From assembly GCF_003286085.1 (NCBI RefSeq), contig NW_020825312.1:5022001-5086000 (forward strand): a stretch of 64,000 nt of DNA, given 5' to 3'. The notes under the pieces are model-generated. The model did not search any database, was not told the origin of the DNA, and was given only the letters and a program-made list of their open reading frames with translations. This document shows, piece after piece, positions 12,530 to 26,640 of the stretch (its first letter is position 1; every line of letters begins with the position of its first letter). A program made the translations under genes and the position numbers. Source of the DNA: Drosophila persimilis (Eukaryota; Arthropoda; Insecta; Diptera; Drosophilidae).

Positions 12530-15029
12530 TATCATCCGCAACAACAATGGAACATACTTATGCTATAGCCCCCCCTACTCCCGAAACCCTTTCGACGCCC
12601 CCTCCCTCCCGCGCACCCGTCCACCCGTCAAAGAGTTGCAGAGGTAGAGGTGTTCCACATCCACCTCCCCTCGAAGCAGTGCTCTGTTCCCGGGGACTAC
12701 GACTACCCGACCATGGTTATTGTTATTTTTTGGTGCTTCTTTTCGGTTATTGTGTTCTTGTTTTTGCTGTTTTTGTTATTTTTGTTGAACTTGTTTCGTA
12801 TCGTAAATTCAATAATTTTGACATTTTATTGCATTTTTATTACGTTTTGTGACATCATTAAACGTTTTTATGAGTTTTCTTTGTCGCTCTGTGCTGCCCT
12901 CGAACTTGTTTCTGCTCTCTGCTCTCTGTTTTCCGTTTTTTGGGATTGTTCATTTCGATTGTTGTTAGAGATGCTCTTCAGGCGAGAGAAAGAGTTGTGT
13001 GGGTTCAGTGTTCAAGTTTGTTTGGGTTGATGGACGCTGTTGTTCTTGATAGGATTTGATATAGATTAGGAGTCAAGCATTAATGTATTTTTTGTTTTTT
13101 TCGTTTACCCTGGAACTACTCGTAATTCATGGCTGAGTGATTTGTCTGTCAATGAAACTGGTGAAATGAATCAAGGGTACGAGTATACATCATTATGAGG
13201 ACTTTTTTGACCTTTTATAGCTGGAATACAATTTTTAATTCTCCCCAAAGACTCCCCAAACAAAAACAATTTTCTTAATCTTAAGTTGAACACTTTTGTG
13301 GGATTTATGTTTAGTAAAAATGAAAATACGCTTCCGAAAAGAGTATCCACTGACCTAATAATTATTTCTTTTGCTTCAACCCAGATAGAGCATTTTCTCT
13401 TCGATGTTTTTTCCTGCGTGGGGGGTGGGGGCGGTTCACATTTCGCTCCCGGGTCATTATTCTTCGACTGGCCCTCGATGTCAATAATAAAATGGTCTGT
13501 TCCTTAGATCGAGAGTTGGAGAAGGAACATGCATACGATATTAAAAGTTTGTCTTCCGCGACCTTTTCGGACTTGGCCCTTTTCGGCTAACAGCCATGAA
13601 ATTAGACACACACACACAGGCACACACATGGGACCTGGGACCTGGGAAATGGGAAAGGGTTCAGATGGAAGAGGTCAAACCTGATGGTCTGTTCGAAACT
13701 TAATTACCTGGGGCAGGTTCAAATTGAACTTCCCTAACAAACAGCTGACAGTTAGGCTACACCCGCGCAGTTAGATATGTAAGTCCGAAATGAAGGAGGA
13801 GGGTTCCCAACTTAATGGCTGATGGTTTTCGATGCTCTTCGATTTTCTCATGTGTAAAATTGTTGTAAGACCCATTCCCATTCCCTGAACTCCCTTCACT
13901 CCCCCCACTCTATCCAATGTGCACTCTGTTGTTTTGTTAATTTGTTTAATTGTCTTGCATTTTCGTTTTTGGGACTGACGAGTCATGTGAATGAACATCT
14001 TGTGCGGTTCGCTGAGGTGAGCCGAAAGCAATGAACCCTAAAAACGCTGCACATCCGTCTAACTGAACCAAAACCATTGTTGCCATTGACTCGCGTTGCG
14101 TTGCGATGCTCCGCGTTTTGTTTCGTTTAATTTTGAGTTATTCAAAATAGTTCCAAAATGTACCCATTCAACCTCCTGTGGGTTCCATTGTCCGACAAAG
14201 TCAGGGATGTACATGGCAACAAGAGGCAGAGAAGAAAGGCACATCAGGTGTACCTAAACAGTTTCAGAAAACGCTAATGAAACTCTTCAAAAGAAAACAT
14301 TTTCTTTTGGGAAATACATACATATTTCAACGATCTCGAATCGATCGTGGGTACGTCACGGCTGGAGATGGATCCATCTTTTGTGTGGAGCTGTGAAAAA
14401 TACCAAACAACAAGCGGCTTAAATGGCGCTCTTTTGTGGGCCCGGGCCCCAAAATAATACAATAATAATAACAATACAAAGGGTTTCGCCCATTCCCATC
14501 GCCCCCCATCTATGAAATTATACAAAGCCGTGAATAAGTAACATGTGTATACACTTGTACAATGCTATCGGGATTTCGATATGGTAATTCATGACTTTCA
14601 AAGCCTTGAATGGGTATTTGATTGAAGAAATAACCATCTCTGTGATTTTCGTGGCAGTAACAGTGGAAAATAAGACATATTTGATCAAAGTGCCAAAGAC
14701 CGTCATGATAGAACTCTTCTTTCATAATAATTCATAAATTGTTGTCTACTTATGTATGTATGTATGTATATGTATGTACCTGGACCACCTACCCACCTAC
14801 CCCTACTCAACACCCCTACACCACTATCACTCCCGCACTATCCTGAATTCTAATTAATACAACACCTCTTTCCAGCAGATATCCATTCTCGCATTCATTT
14901 TCAAGCTTTTTATCATTTGTCAGTGGAATTGGACAAATTAATAAATTTTCATGGACTAATGTGGACAGTTGAGTGAAAAATTGGACAGTAAACCAGGCTC
15001 CCGCCTCAAGTTCCACCCCTTGACTGGAT

Positions 15030-18000
15030 AGTGTGTGTGTGTGTGTGTGGAGTAGGACCCCTATAACTATGCTAATTATGTGAGATATAGAAATGAACTA
15101 GAGCAAGGGCATACTTTAATAAAAATGTTATAATAATTCACTTTTTGAAGGCATTTATTGGCCTGGCCGACACAGAGGGAGAGAGGGAGATAGCGAGATA
15201 GTCAGGTAACCTGAAAGGCTGCACATGCTCAATGGGCGACATGTGACGATGATAGTTATGCTGGGGTTGCTTTCGGCTCGGTTCGGTTCGGGTCGGGTCG
15301 GCTCAGGTTCAGTCTTGCTCTGTATACCCTCCACAGCCAAGACACGCAACCAAATGGAACTGACAGGGGCATGGGGATGGGGATGGGGATGGGGATAGTG
15401 AGAGCCAGGAACAGCATAAATTTAATTTAGTCGGCCGGTCGGCTGTTTGCGCCTAACAATTAAAAGGCAAACTTCAACTAGAAACAATTTTCAAGATGAA
15501 TACAAGAAGATAAGCGTGTGAGAGGGCGACGGCGACCCGGGGAGAGAGAGAGAGACTAGAGGAGACGAGGGTCGCGCTGCTTTTGGCATTTACATTTACG
15601 CATGGCATGCATTTGACGCCCAGCCCTGGGACTGGGTCTGCTGATCGTTGCGTTGCGTTGCGTTGCGCCGGCGTCTTTCTCTGCGCCACGATCGGTTCTC
15701 CTTCTCCTTCTCCGTTTTCCTTCTCCCCCGCTCTGCGGCGCGGTGCGCTGCGGTGCGGTGCGGTGCGGTCGCTAGCTCTGCTACAGTGACACAGCAAATG
15801 CGTGTCCCTACTCGAATACCTGACGCAAAAAAGTTAATAAAAATCATTTAGACAAAAGAAACTGAACAGAAAAATAGCTGACGGACGGCGAGAGGGACAG
15901 GGACAGGGACTGGCACTGGCACTGGGACTGGGACGGACAGTGGAATTGACTGGACCCGAGAGCAGTGTTGCAGTTCAAATTGTGTGTGAGACCGTTTCTC
16001 AGCTCGTTTCTTAAGCGCTTCGAATTTACGGAAAAAAAAATAAGTAAAAAAGTGTAGAAAAATGCTGAAGCCATGGAATATTAATTTGGGGCAGGTAGAG
16101 ATATGCAAATGAATTCGTTTGAACGTTAATGAGTTGAAAAACGCCTCCTGTCTTTGTTTTTCCCCTCTTCCACTTATCTTACTCTTTCTGGAGCTGTCGG
16201 TTCGCTACTGAACTTCGGCTCGGCTTGGCTTGGCTCGGTTTGGTTTGGTTTGGCTTCGTTCACTTCAATATTAATTAAAGAAAAAGATTTTTCGTCTCGC
16301 TTTTATTTTTCTGCTACTCATTCTCTTCTGGCCGCCGCTGCCGCTGTCTCTGTCGCTGTCGCTGCCACTGCCACTGCCACTGCCGTCGTCAGCATTTTAT
16401 TTCCTTTAATTAATCATATGCAATTTGGAGTCTGAGTCTCAGATCTCTAAAGGTACCCGGCCCCAGCCCAGCCCTGCCCAGCAAAGACCGGACCGGACCG
16501 GACCGGGTCGGGCCGTTGATCCACTTAATTATTTAGCAATTTATTCTCACAATTGTTAACAATTTTTTGTGGTGATTCCCTCGCTTTGCACGTTTTGCGT
16601 AGTTTGGTAGTCCGTCGCCCGGCTGCCGTTGCTTTGTTGGTTTTTCCACAGTTTTGTGCCATTAAACTAATGAAATTAGGAGGGCGAGAGGGAAAAACTA
16701 TATGCTGATAAGACAAAACTATTAAGGTTTTTTATTCTCTATGGTCGGTTTTTTTTTTTTCGGCGGGTAATTAAAGCGTAATTAATGGCCGGGCTCCCGA
16801 TTCGATATGGTGGGCCGCAGCCTGCCTGCCCGCCTCTTTGGGTGGTGTTTGTGTTGTGTGCGATTAATCAAGATCAATTAAAAAGAGTTCAAACTATTGA
16901 ACTTACTCGTACATTTGGAAAAAAGACGTTCCATGGGAAGCAAAATACTACAAAACCCAAAGACTCTGCCTGCCATTCATCATGATAGTTTTAGGGCGGA
17001 GGCAGGCTGTGAGGCTGAGGCTAAGGCTGGCCCTGTGATTGGAATGGAATGTACTCGTAGTGTGAAGTAGAGCGGAGGATATGCCTTGTTTAATATGTAA
17101 ACATTCATTCAAACGTTGCGTCATGGACGATTAGGGGTCCATGGACACGGATCGTAAGGGATAAATAGAGGTCACGGTACCGGTTGCAGTCTTAGTCCGC
17201 AGTAATTATCTTAACGTAGTTAATGCCTGAATTTAAACGGTTTTCTTCAGGCAGAAGGCAAGGCAAAAAACAATCAAATCACATCAGAGAGTGAGCGAGT
17301 AAGAAAATGCGAAATTTTCGGGTCTGACACAGTAAATGGGAATTTACTGGGAATGGGAAAGATGATATTTATTTAAATATGAATTATTTGTATTTATATA
17401 TTTTTGTATCTAATAGGGGGAAACAGGAATTCTGAAATCCGTGAAAATCTTATCCTTATAAACAAAAAAACCTCTCAACACGCTTGTTATTTGGTATTGA
17501 ATACCCCTCGAGCTTAAACCAATCCGAACCTATTTAAATTCCAAATAATGTTTATCCATCGGGGGGACAATTATTTATCCACGTATATTCACGAAAATCG
17601 AAACGGCCAGTGTATTCTAACTTTAAAAAATCCAATTTATAACGTAGAGGGGCGAAATCGATAAATTTGTGCATTTTATTGTGCCATCATGTGTTGTGTT
17701 CGGCATTTCAATTGTCATTTAATTAATTAATCGACTTTAAAAGTCTCATTTCAAATGTTTATCACTTATTAAAAATCTATGCGAAAAAAAACATAAAAGC
17801 CAATGACAAAATGCCGTGCGACAGGCGCGTAAATTTTCCATCAGCCATCAGCCTGATCACATAAATTTCTATAGATATTTGGCAAATAAATTTACTAAAA
17901 CATCAGTTGGCTCATTCCCTCAGTTGGCTCATCTCGGCTCGTATCGGATTCGGATTAAAGTTCCAGTTCCAGTTTAGATCGCTTGGCAGTGATAAGCTGG

Positions 18001-21000
18001 GGGCGCTGCTGATGGCGTTGGCCACACGCATTAATTTTGCTTTTGGCTTTCATTAACAAAATACACCGAAACATGAAGACAGGCGAAAACAAAAAAAAAT
18101 AATACAAAACTTGGGCAGAAGAAAAATGTTTCTTGTGATTGCGTTGGTCGGGGGTTGGGGTTTGGTCCGGCATGGGAGGGAACCTGCTAAAAACTCGGAC
18201 ACGCCACATTCGCATTCAAGCCTCGGGCCTGGGATGGTAGCGTGAGTCAGCGGGGGCGTCGTGTCACGGGACCCTAAATGATATATACGAGTATATAGAT
18301 GATTAACTAAAAACTATCGCTACTTTTTCCCTCAAACATTTGACATACCGCTCACGATGCCATCTCTGGACATCTGAGCCTGTGCTGGTTCGCCCGCTGT
18401 TACTGTTGGTTTGTCTTATGAGTTGTCTGACGCACGATGACGTTTAAATTTCAAATGATTGATTCCCCGCTGGCAAAAACTTTGATTAAAGCCGCGCAGC
18501 AGCCACGAAACGAGAGACACGCCCAGTCCCAGTGCCAGTCGCAGTCGCATTCCCAGCGAAGTAGAGTTTTCCCGCCGATCCCGATCCCCCGAACCAGCAT
18601 ATCTTATATCTCATATAGAGGCAAACTGGATAACCTGCCCATAGACAGATGTAGTGGCCGAGACAGTCTAACATGGCAGGCCTATTTGCGTGCTTAACTA
18701 TTTTAATTAAAGAAAAGACCAGCCCCAACGGGCCAGGCCAGCGTTCAAAATATTTTGGTGGCTGTGTGTCAATCCCTCCTCCTCCTCCTCATTGCTGCCT
18801 CCTCCCTTGGCATGTTTTAATTGCAGTTTACATGTCTATTAACAGGCATCCTCCATCCATCCGTGTGGCTTGGCTGCAACTTTGTGGAAACTATTTTTCT
18901 TTCTCTTTTCATTTCTAGTTTTGCCAACTTTTTAATTTCAACTGTCATCAGGTGGGTAGCTGTAATTGACAAGCTGCTAAATCGCCCCAAAATATTTCAT
19001 TACAAAAGTGGACACACATACATACATACATATACTATATGTATGTATGGAGGGCGTGGAGGAGCGGATCGGACCGAATTGAATGAGTTATCAAGACGCC
19101 CTGCATCAAAGCCAGTAGGCCGCACAAAATGCTCAAATTTCGCCTACTATTCTTGGGTTTCATACGGAGAAGTGAATACAAAATTAAACCCACACAGGAG
19201 GGGGTAGATACGTGAGTATCTGAGGGTGAATTTGATTCAATTGAATCGATTGCAATTAGATGAAATTATTCGAAATAGAGGAAGGTCTCCTATTAAGAAT
19301 AATCGATTCGATTTGAAACGGAAACCAGAATGAGATGCACATGATATAGTCGTATTTTATGTTAAAATAAATAAATTATCAACCAGTTAATCAGTCCATC
19401 CCAGTTAGCCCAGTTATCCTAGCCCTGCCTACTGCATATTGAAGTACATATCTGGTCATTGCAGATGCATCGTCTTGCGACCACTCCATTGGTTCCGACG
19501 GCGATCAAATACAAAACTAAAAAATGTATGTAAATAACTAATAAATAGTAAATAAAATGCGAATTATTTTTAATTTATGCTCACAATTTATTGGGATTCA
19601 AGAAATATCTGAACCGAAAACCAACAAAAATATTGTATGAAACTCCACATTTAATAGCATTTTCGATGGGTAATAATACCCAATCTCGAAACACAATATT
19701 TTCCCAACGCAACTCATTAGCCTCCGTCTTTTTTATTTAATAAAAGCATTCCCCGAAAAGTAAAAAATACTCAACAATCGGCTGGTGACCAACTGAGGCT
19801 TATGCCTATAATAAATAAATAAGGTATAAACATACCAAAAATAATTCACGAACGGCTGAGTCGCAGAAAAAAGGTGTCTGAAAGGAATACGTATTATTTG
19901 CACGGGAGAAGTCCCTCGACTTGCTGCCGTTTGTCACCAAGGTCTTGGTTAATGGATGTGGTTAATTTTTTCTTCTTCTCATATAAGTAGTACGTTTATA
20001 TTGTTGTCTTTACGTTTAATATATGTGTGTGTTGGTATGTATAAATGTTTTTCTGTTCTTTGAGAGCTACCGAAGAGTCGGAGTCGGAGCGTCTGCTGTG
20101 AGAAGAAGCGTCCACTGGCGGCGGTCCGGGCCGGGCCATTCAAGGTGCGATCGAGATCTCCACCTCTTCTCTCTGCTTCCTTGACTTTTGTCGCCTGGTT
20201 AAGTCATTGGAGGCTGCCGGCAACGGTTGGACGGACGCTGGGACCCTGCCACCGACGGCGGCCTTCTCGCCAGCCACTTCACAACTTTGTGCGCTTATCT
20301 TAATTGTTGCTCGCATATTAATTTCGTACCTGCTGTGCTGACAACCGGGCCAGGCTCCCCCTGTCCACCTGTGCCCCTGTGCCCCTCTCCTCGACTCGCC
20401 TGGAGTCGGTTACTGTGGCCAAGACGCGTTGTTATCTGCCCTGCCCCACTATTCCCATCCAATATAACACACCAGTCCGGTGCAGTCCAGTCCAATCAGT
20501 GCTCCCATTCGATTCCCTCTGATGTCGCTTGTCTTACTTTATTGTTGACAAATTAATAGATTGTGTGGTCCATATTAACACGTTTACGTGTTGCGCTTCC
20601 TTCCGGCCACAAAACGAGGCATTAAAAATGCATGAGCATTTCGTATCAAACTCCGTACGGGGCCCGACGCTCTGATTAGTAATGAAATGTGTCCGGTGCG
20701 ACTTCAGAAAATGAATTTTAATGGACCTCGACATCGACGTCGACATCGACATCGAAATCGACATTTCATTTCATTTCGATGCATTTATAGCTGACTTTAA
20801 TTAACACCAAAGAAAGCCGTTCGCTGAGACCCTGGAAAGAGCCACAAGAGGGGCAGCAATGCCCGGAAGCAGCTCGCGGATCCGATAGCCGGAGGGAGCA
20901 TATCAGATCCACACTCTTGTACATATTTGTTTATCTCTCCAAGATGATTGATTACGATTGTGAGCGGACTCCGATAAACGACTTGATTAGCAGCTGGACT

Positions 21001-23000
21001 AGGGTGCTAGTATCGAGGCGTAGCCCCGGAGACGTGCTTATCGTCACGATAATTGCGGCAGTTGCCCATTGGCGCCTACGAACGCAGAGACGTGCTCTCT
21101 CCGATCCAAACTAAAGTGCAGTAGGCCCCAATGGAGGCTTGATTCCATAACAGTCTCCAACAATGTGCGTACATCGAATGGGAAATTGGATTGATAGGCG
21201 GCTCAAGCTACCTACGAGTATATATCGGAAATCTCCATCAAAGCAGATCGATTGTTCTTTTGACAAGGACTAGTGATTCAGCTTATTTACCTCAGCTAGG
21301 TAATATCTCGGAATTGATCGGATCCCAACAAATACGAATATCTTCAGAATGGAAGAGCGGCAAGGGCCGCGGCTCTACTTTTATAGCTTATTTGTGTATA
21401 TTTTATACAAAGACTCTCAAATTCGGAAATATAATAAAACATAATACCATCTGGAGTGTGGAAATGGGAAGGGATAAGGAGGGGAAAACCAGGAAGCAGC
21501 CAACCAGACCAACTCCCTTAAGTGGCATTCGGTTTTCATCAGCCTCTTGCATAACTCTTCTCTCATGCACAGTGCAGCATACTAATCATCGTGGAGAAAA
21601 ATAAATAGGAGGGTGCCTCTTCCTCCCGGACAGCATTGCAACACATCGAAAATCATCCGGCGATGATATGTGGATAATGGCTTTCTGTGCACCATCAACA
21701 ACAGTTTATCTTGCCCTAACCTTCAACCTTTATAGCGGCAATCAACGTGGACGTACGAGAGTACATCCCTCTACCCTTCACTCAGCTGTTCAACACCTTG
21801 GCGAACGCAGCTGTAGCTGGAGCTGGAGATGGAGTCGGAGTTGGAGTCGGATCTGAAGTTGAGTCTTGGGGCATTTGGCAAACTAGAGACGGGCCGCCAA
21901 GAGTGTAGACAACTTAAATCAAAGTGCTAATTTTAAAATAACAACCCTGTAGACAGCCTAAACACACAGGCCAGCTCCAGCTCCAGCAACAGCCAACGAC
22001 TTGAGGAGAGACCTACCTCTACCTCTGCCACTACCTACCGCTGGCTCTGCCTCTGCCTCTACCTCTACCTCTACCTCTCGGTACCCTTCTCTTGGGGTCT
22101 CATATCGGAAAAACGTTTACGCGAAACTGCTTAACTAGCTGCCAACAACAACAGCACCAGAGAAACGGGGCCCAACAATTGGAGAGACAAGATGAACGGC
22201 ACGAAACAGGATGTTGGAACGTGGGGCAGACATTTGCAAAGAAGAAACGGGTTAGGGGAAGGGTCTTGGGTCTTGGGGAGCGATTCCTTCGCCGTCCATG
22301 ATGCTGATGTTGAGTTATCGCGGGTATATTAATTTTAGCTGCCGTTGATGGTTCCAGGGCTTCCAAAAAAAAACACAACAAAACAAAAACAAAAAAATAA
22401 AGAGCAAAAGGAATATGCTCGTATAAAAGAGAACTCTTCGCACATTCACAGCTTCCTTTGTGGGCCGCTGTTCGGCTCATTCTAATTGACGAAAATCAGA
22501 GAAAAATACAAACAGAACTGAACAGAACTGAACAGGCAGACGGCCGGTCAGAACAAGAGATCCAGAAAGGAAGATCTCGTTTTCGTCTCCGGCTGAGGCA
22601 CGTAATTGTTTGCACATATTTCTGAAACACCAAGTTGGAGCCAATCTCGAATCGCTTGGCTCCTTGGTATGCGCTTCGTCTTCGCCTCATACTTGGCCGT
22701 TCTTAGAAAATTGCCGTCTTCCAGTTGGGACAGCGAATTGAAATGAAATGATGATCACGGGCACTGGCACTGGCACTGGCACGGGCACATGGTCCCAGCC
22801 TAACCTGGGGAGCCCTCACCACCACTGACTTCCCACTCTCATCACGGTTTTGTTTTGTTTTGTTTTTTTTCGGTGATTTTTACATTGAAATATTTCTCTC
22901 ATTGGGGCCAGTGCGAAAAATGCCACAGAGCAGGAGGCAGCAGGAGGCAGCAGGAGGAGGAGAAGGATCCTTTTTTCCGTCTGTGTATGGTTTCATACCA
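15030..23000. other. Intergenic: simple repeats, no convincing gene
   Basis: Contents: (GT)n at 15031-15049, ATGGGG at 15372-15396, GTTGC at 15646-15667, GGTGC near 15736-15769, GGACTG/GCACTG hexamers near 15896-15940, TGCCAC/TGTCGC at 16331-16384, GGACC near 16484-16506, a perfect 29-base palindrome at 19021-19049, GACATC hexamers near 20726-20762, and CTACCT at 22021-22079. AT-rich, ORF-poor DNA spans about 17340-17900 and 19230-20050. No ORF is credible. Confidence 0.6.
19021..19049. repeat. 29-base AT-rich palindrome
   Basis: CATACATACATATA and its exact inverse TATATGTATGTATG are separated by a single C. It is probably an inverted TATG microsatellite that could form a cruciform. Confidence 0.8.
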
Positions 23001-26000
23001 TTATGTATCTGTATCTGTATCTGTATCTGTATAAACAATAAAAGGAATATTTGTTTGCGTTGCTGGGCCTGGGACTGGGTTCTGGCCCTGGTAGACTTGA
23101 TTTATTATTGGGTAACAATTCATATGCCTTTATTGATATTTTTCAATTCCTGAACGTCCCAGCGCGTGTGAGACACAATAAATTTTGAAATAAATTGGAT
23201 TTCTCAGTTTTAATCAGCCCAAACAGCAAAAATAAATATCAAGCAAAGGGCAGGGCCCATTGCGCTCTGATGACTCCAGTCCCGGCACAGTCCAAGACGC
23301 CACAAGTATAGCGCTGACAGTCGGATCGCCGATCGGAGATGGAGATCGTGTTGGTCGCTTGCAGCTTCCAGAGGCAGAACCAGAGTCAGAGCCACAGCCA
23401 GAGCCAGAGCCAGAGCCAGAGCCAGGGCCAGAAAAAGCTGCCTCTGAAGTGAAGCTGAAGCTGCCGCCTAGGTATGCTGGCGGCCACTTAAACGATGTGC
23501 AAAAATAACCCACGGGGGATGGGGTTTCTTTTGTAGGAAGTCGCACTGGGGATGCCCTGGGAGACTGTTTACATAACATGTTTTTGCTCGGCTTTTGCGG
23601 ATAACATTTAACAGTCAATGAGTACTTAAAAAGAGAGAAAAAGCCCTTAAAACTGAAATGGGTTGTATAAGAAAATTGTATGGTTTTAAAGGCCTTTCAC
23701 TTTAATAAACACTTCTTATAGATTGCTCTTCTCTCGTAATCTCTGCTACGTAATTCTCTACTCGGAAAGACATGCAAAAATTGGGGAATTCTTTAATAAG
23801 GCCTCGATCCACTATCGAGTCCTCTTATCGATAGAGGACGATAGCAGATCAGTGTTTTCTTTTTGTTATCTCTTAGACGCTGTTACCAACTACCTGTCTG
23901 ATTAATTATACCCCTCTTATCCCATTTGCCATTGCTTATTAAAAGTGCGTTGCTTTGCGTCCTCGGCGCTGTCCGTCCTCCTATCCTTGGCCGGACTGTG
24001 GACTGTGGACTGTCGACCGTGGACCGTGGGCTTTTTGGGTGCAAAAGCCGAGTGAAGAAGTGTAAAAATATGCTGCCAATGTTGCAATTTATTTATTTAT
24101 TTTCCTATACCTTTTTGTTGCTGTACAAAAATGTACAGACAAGCCAACACAAGGCGAGGTGCTTGGAGCTGGTGTTGGGGACTTAGAGGAGCAGCGCAAC
24201 GTGTGCACATTGTTTATTTCACACACTTATTCGGCCGCGGGCGCTACTGTGCAGCTCGCCTCCTGTGCCTCTCCCTCTGCCCCAGCCCCAGCCCCAGCCT
24301 CTGCCCCTGCCGCTCCTCTATGGGTTAGCTCCAGTTCTGTTAGCATTCCCATTGCCCCAGCTCGGATCGGTACGCTTCACTGCTTCACTGCTTCACTCTT
24401 CGAGCCCGAGTCTCAGACAGATTCCCAGCCAGAGACCAAGCCAGGGCCAGGGCCAGGGCCAGGGCCCAGCAATTGGCTTGTCTTGTCGTACGTTTTCCTG
24501 CTAAGATTGGCGACGCCATGTAGTTAACGCGTTCGCACTTTCCTCCTGCCGTTGCCGAGGCTGAGGCTGCTGCTGGCTGCGATGGCTGCTTGAGTCCACT
24601 CCAGCCCCCAGTCACGGGGCGACTCGTGTCCAGTCCATTGAGTTTTCATGCCACGCAACTGCAACTGCAGCGAAATTGGCTAAAAATGACACTCGTTTTC
24701 ATTCGGCAAGCGGACAGCCAGAGGGGCTTCTCTGTTGAGAGAAGTGCTGCTTATGCATACGTACATATGGTATACGTACGGGTATGTTCGAGGAGAATGG
24801 GTAGAATGGGCAGAGGTGGGCTTGGGCATGATTTCTGATTGCCCATAAACACACAAAAGTATTGAGTTTTATCAGGCTTCGGGCTATATGGGAATGGTGG
24901 TGGCTCATCGGATCCCGGGCCTTCCACTCCGAGCTGGACATCCCATCCCATCCCATACGATATAGTCACCAGCTTACAAAAAAAGCAAAAAACACCAATT
25001 GGCCATTCTTTTGATAACCGGTGGTGGCTTGCTTGGGGTTTCGTTTCGTGCTGAAAAGTTGATTTGCTTTTGCCATCTCTTTCGCTCGGAGGCTTCAAGG
25101 ATTGTTCAAGCAGAGGGACAGCAAGGTGGTGGATCGGTGGGGCCAAGGCTTAAATATGAATAGGCTAAAGTTTTATCAGCGCCATAAAAAAGGAATGCCC
25201 GATAATGTTTTCTACAAAAATAATCTTGGTAATGCTGGTGTTCTTAATTGGCTTAGGGATTGGATTGGAATTACTTCAAGTCTTTAATCTTTATGGTCAA
25301 CATACAGGGAAATCGGTAGATAATATTATAATTTAAAATTGCCTGGTTCCAACTCGTAACGGGGACACAACATTTCGTACTACATCGTACATTTTATCTA
25401 AACTCATAATTAGACTTTACGATAATACTATCCGATGATATTTCATTCTAACAAGCCCAAGCCCTTCCTCGCCTTCCGCCTTCCGCCTTGACGAACAAGA
25501 AAAACATGACAGTTTTTCCCACTGGCCAAACGGAGTGGAGTGGACTCCGACTCCGACTCCGACTCAGAGTGAGACTCAGGTTGAAATACCCAAGGCATAT
25601 CATGCCAACACCATCGATTTATGATGGTCTGTGGTCCCCTGGCCTGCAGTCCGCTGCGGTCTCAACCCCTTTTCATTTTGAGGAACACGTATAGAGTATT
25701 TTAAGGTAGTTAGCCGTTTTGGTGGCATGGATTAAGATTAAGACCGGGTGCTGTTCTGTTCTGTTCTGTTCTGGGCTGTGCTGTGCTGTGCTACATCAAA
25801 TGGGTGTGAAAAACGCAAATTACAAAGAATTTCTTTTCTTGTTTGCGGGCTGGTAGGGGTTGGTAGGGGGAGGATGGAGTACCAGGCCCTGTAGCTGTAG
25901 CTAGCAACAGGAAACTTGCCACATAGCTGCAGTCAGTCGAACTGGGCTGGAGATGGACATGGACATGGACAGACAGTCGACGACGGCAGCGACTAACTAA

Positions 26001-26606
26001 CTAAGGGCGTGTCAGGTAAAGTCGTTCCCCGTTCACTCCCCCTTTGTCCGTCCGCAGTCGCAGTCGCAGCCTCGTCCTCATCCTCGTCCTCATCCTCATC
26101 CTCAGCGTCAGCGTCAGTCGTGTAACTTTGAAATATGTTGAGCGTGGTGCGATAACTGGCCAAGTAACTACTTGTGGCTTGCCTGCCTGCCTGCCTGCTT
26201 GGCTGCTTGGCTAACTTGACCAACTGGAAACTATCCGGCAACAGTCTTTTAGCCGGCCGAGTGGGGAGGCAAATGCATATGCATATTTTTTGCCATTTAA
26301 GCGGCATTTATGCAGCTTCGCGTGTTGACAAAAATTGTTGGCTGCTCGTAACTCAATCTCAATATTTCAGCGCCCCAGCCCCAGCCGCAGCCCCGGCCCC
26401 AGCCGGCTCAACGGAGCCGCGCCAAGCCGAGCCGAGGCGAGCAGAGCAGAGCCAAGCGTTACATTAAAACGTGACTTTGACAGTAGCAGTTGAGGCCTCC
26501 GACTATAGTAACAGCAGCAGCAGCAGCAGCAATAGCTGCAGCAGTGGCAGCCACAAAAACGCTGTACGTGCCCCAAACACCAGGAAGAGTCATCGTCATC
26601 GTCATT

Positions 26607-26640
<34 letters not shown>

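Larger units (their letters stand above)
6661..15029. other. Intergenic: simple repeats, no convincing gene
   Basis: The longest open frame (minus strand, 6688-7482, 264 codons) overlaps a 177-codon plus-strand frame and shows no domain. Other contents: ATCCC at 8031-8058, GAGTCG/GAGCCC hexamers at 8256-8315, AATCCC at 8561-8588, CCGAA units near 8690-8735, GGCGTC at 9051-9085, TGTATC near 10540-10562, CAACA/ACACA at 12461-12529, T-rich DNA at about 12717-12860, TATG at 14751-14779, and dispersed repeat copy B. Confidence 0.55.

Noticed and set aside
12650-13030. 126-codon hydrophobic ORF resembling a membrane protein
   Set aside because: The hydrophobicity comes from a T-rich tract read as Phe, Leu, Val and Ile codons. 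There is no other support.
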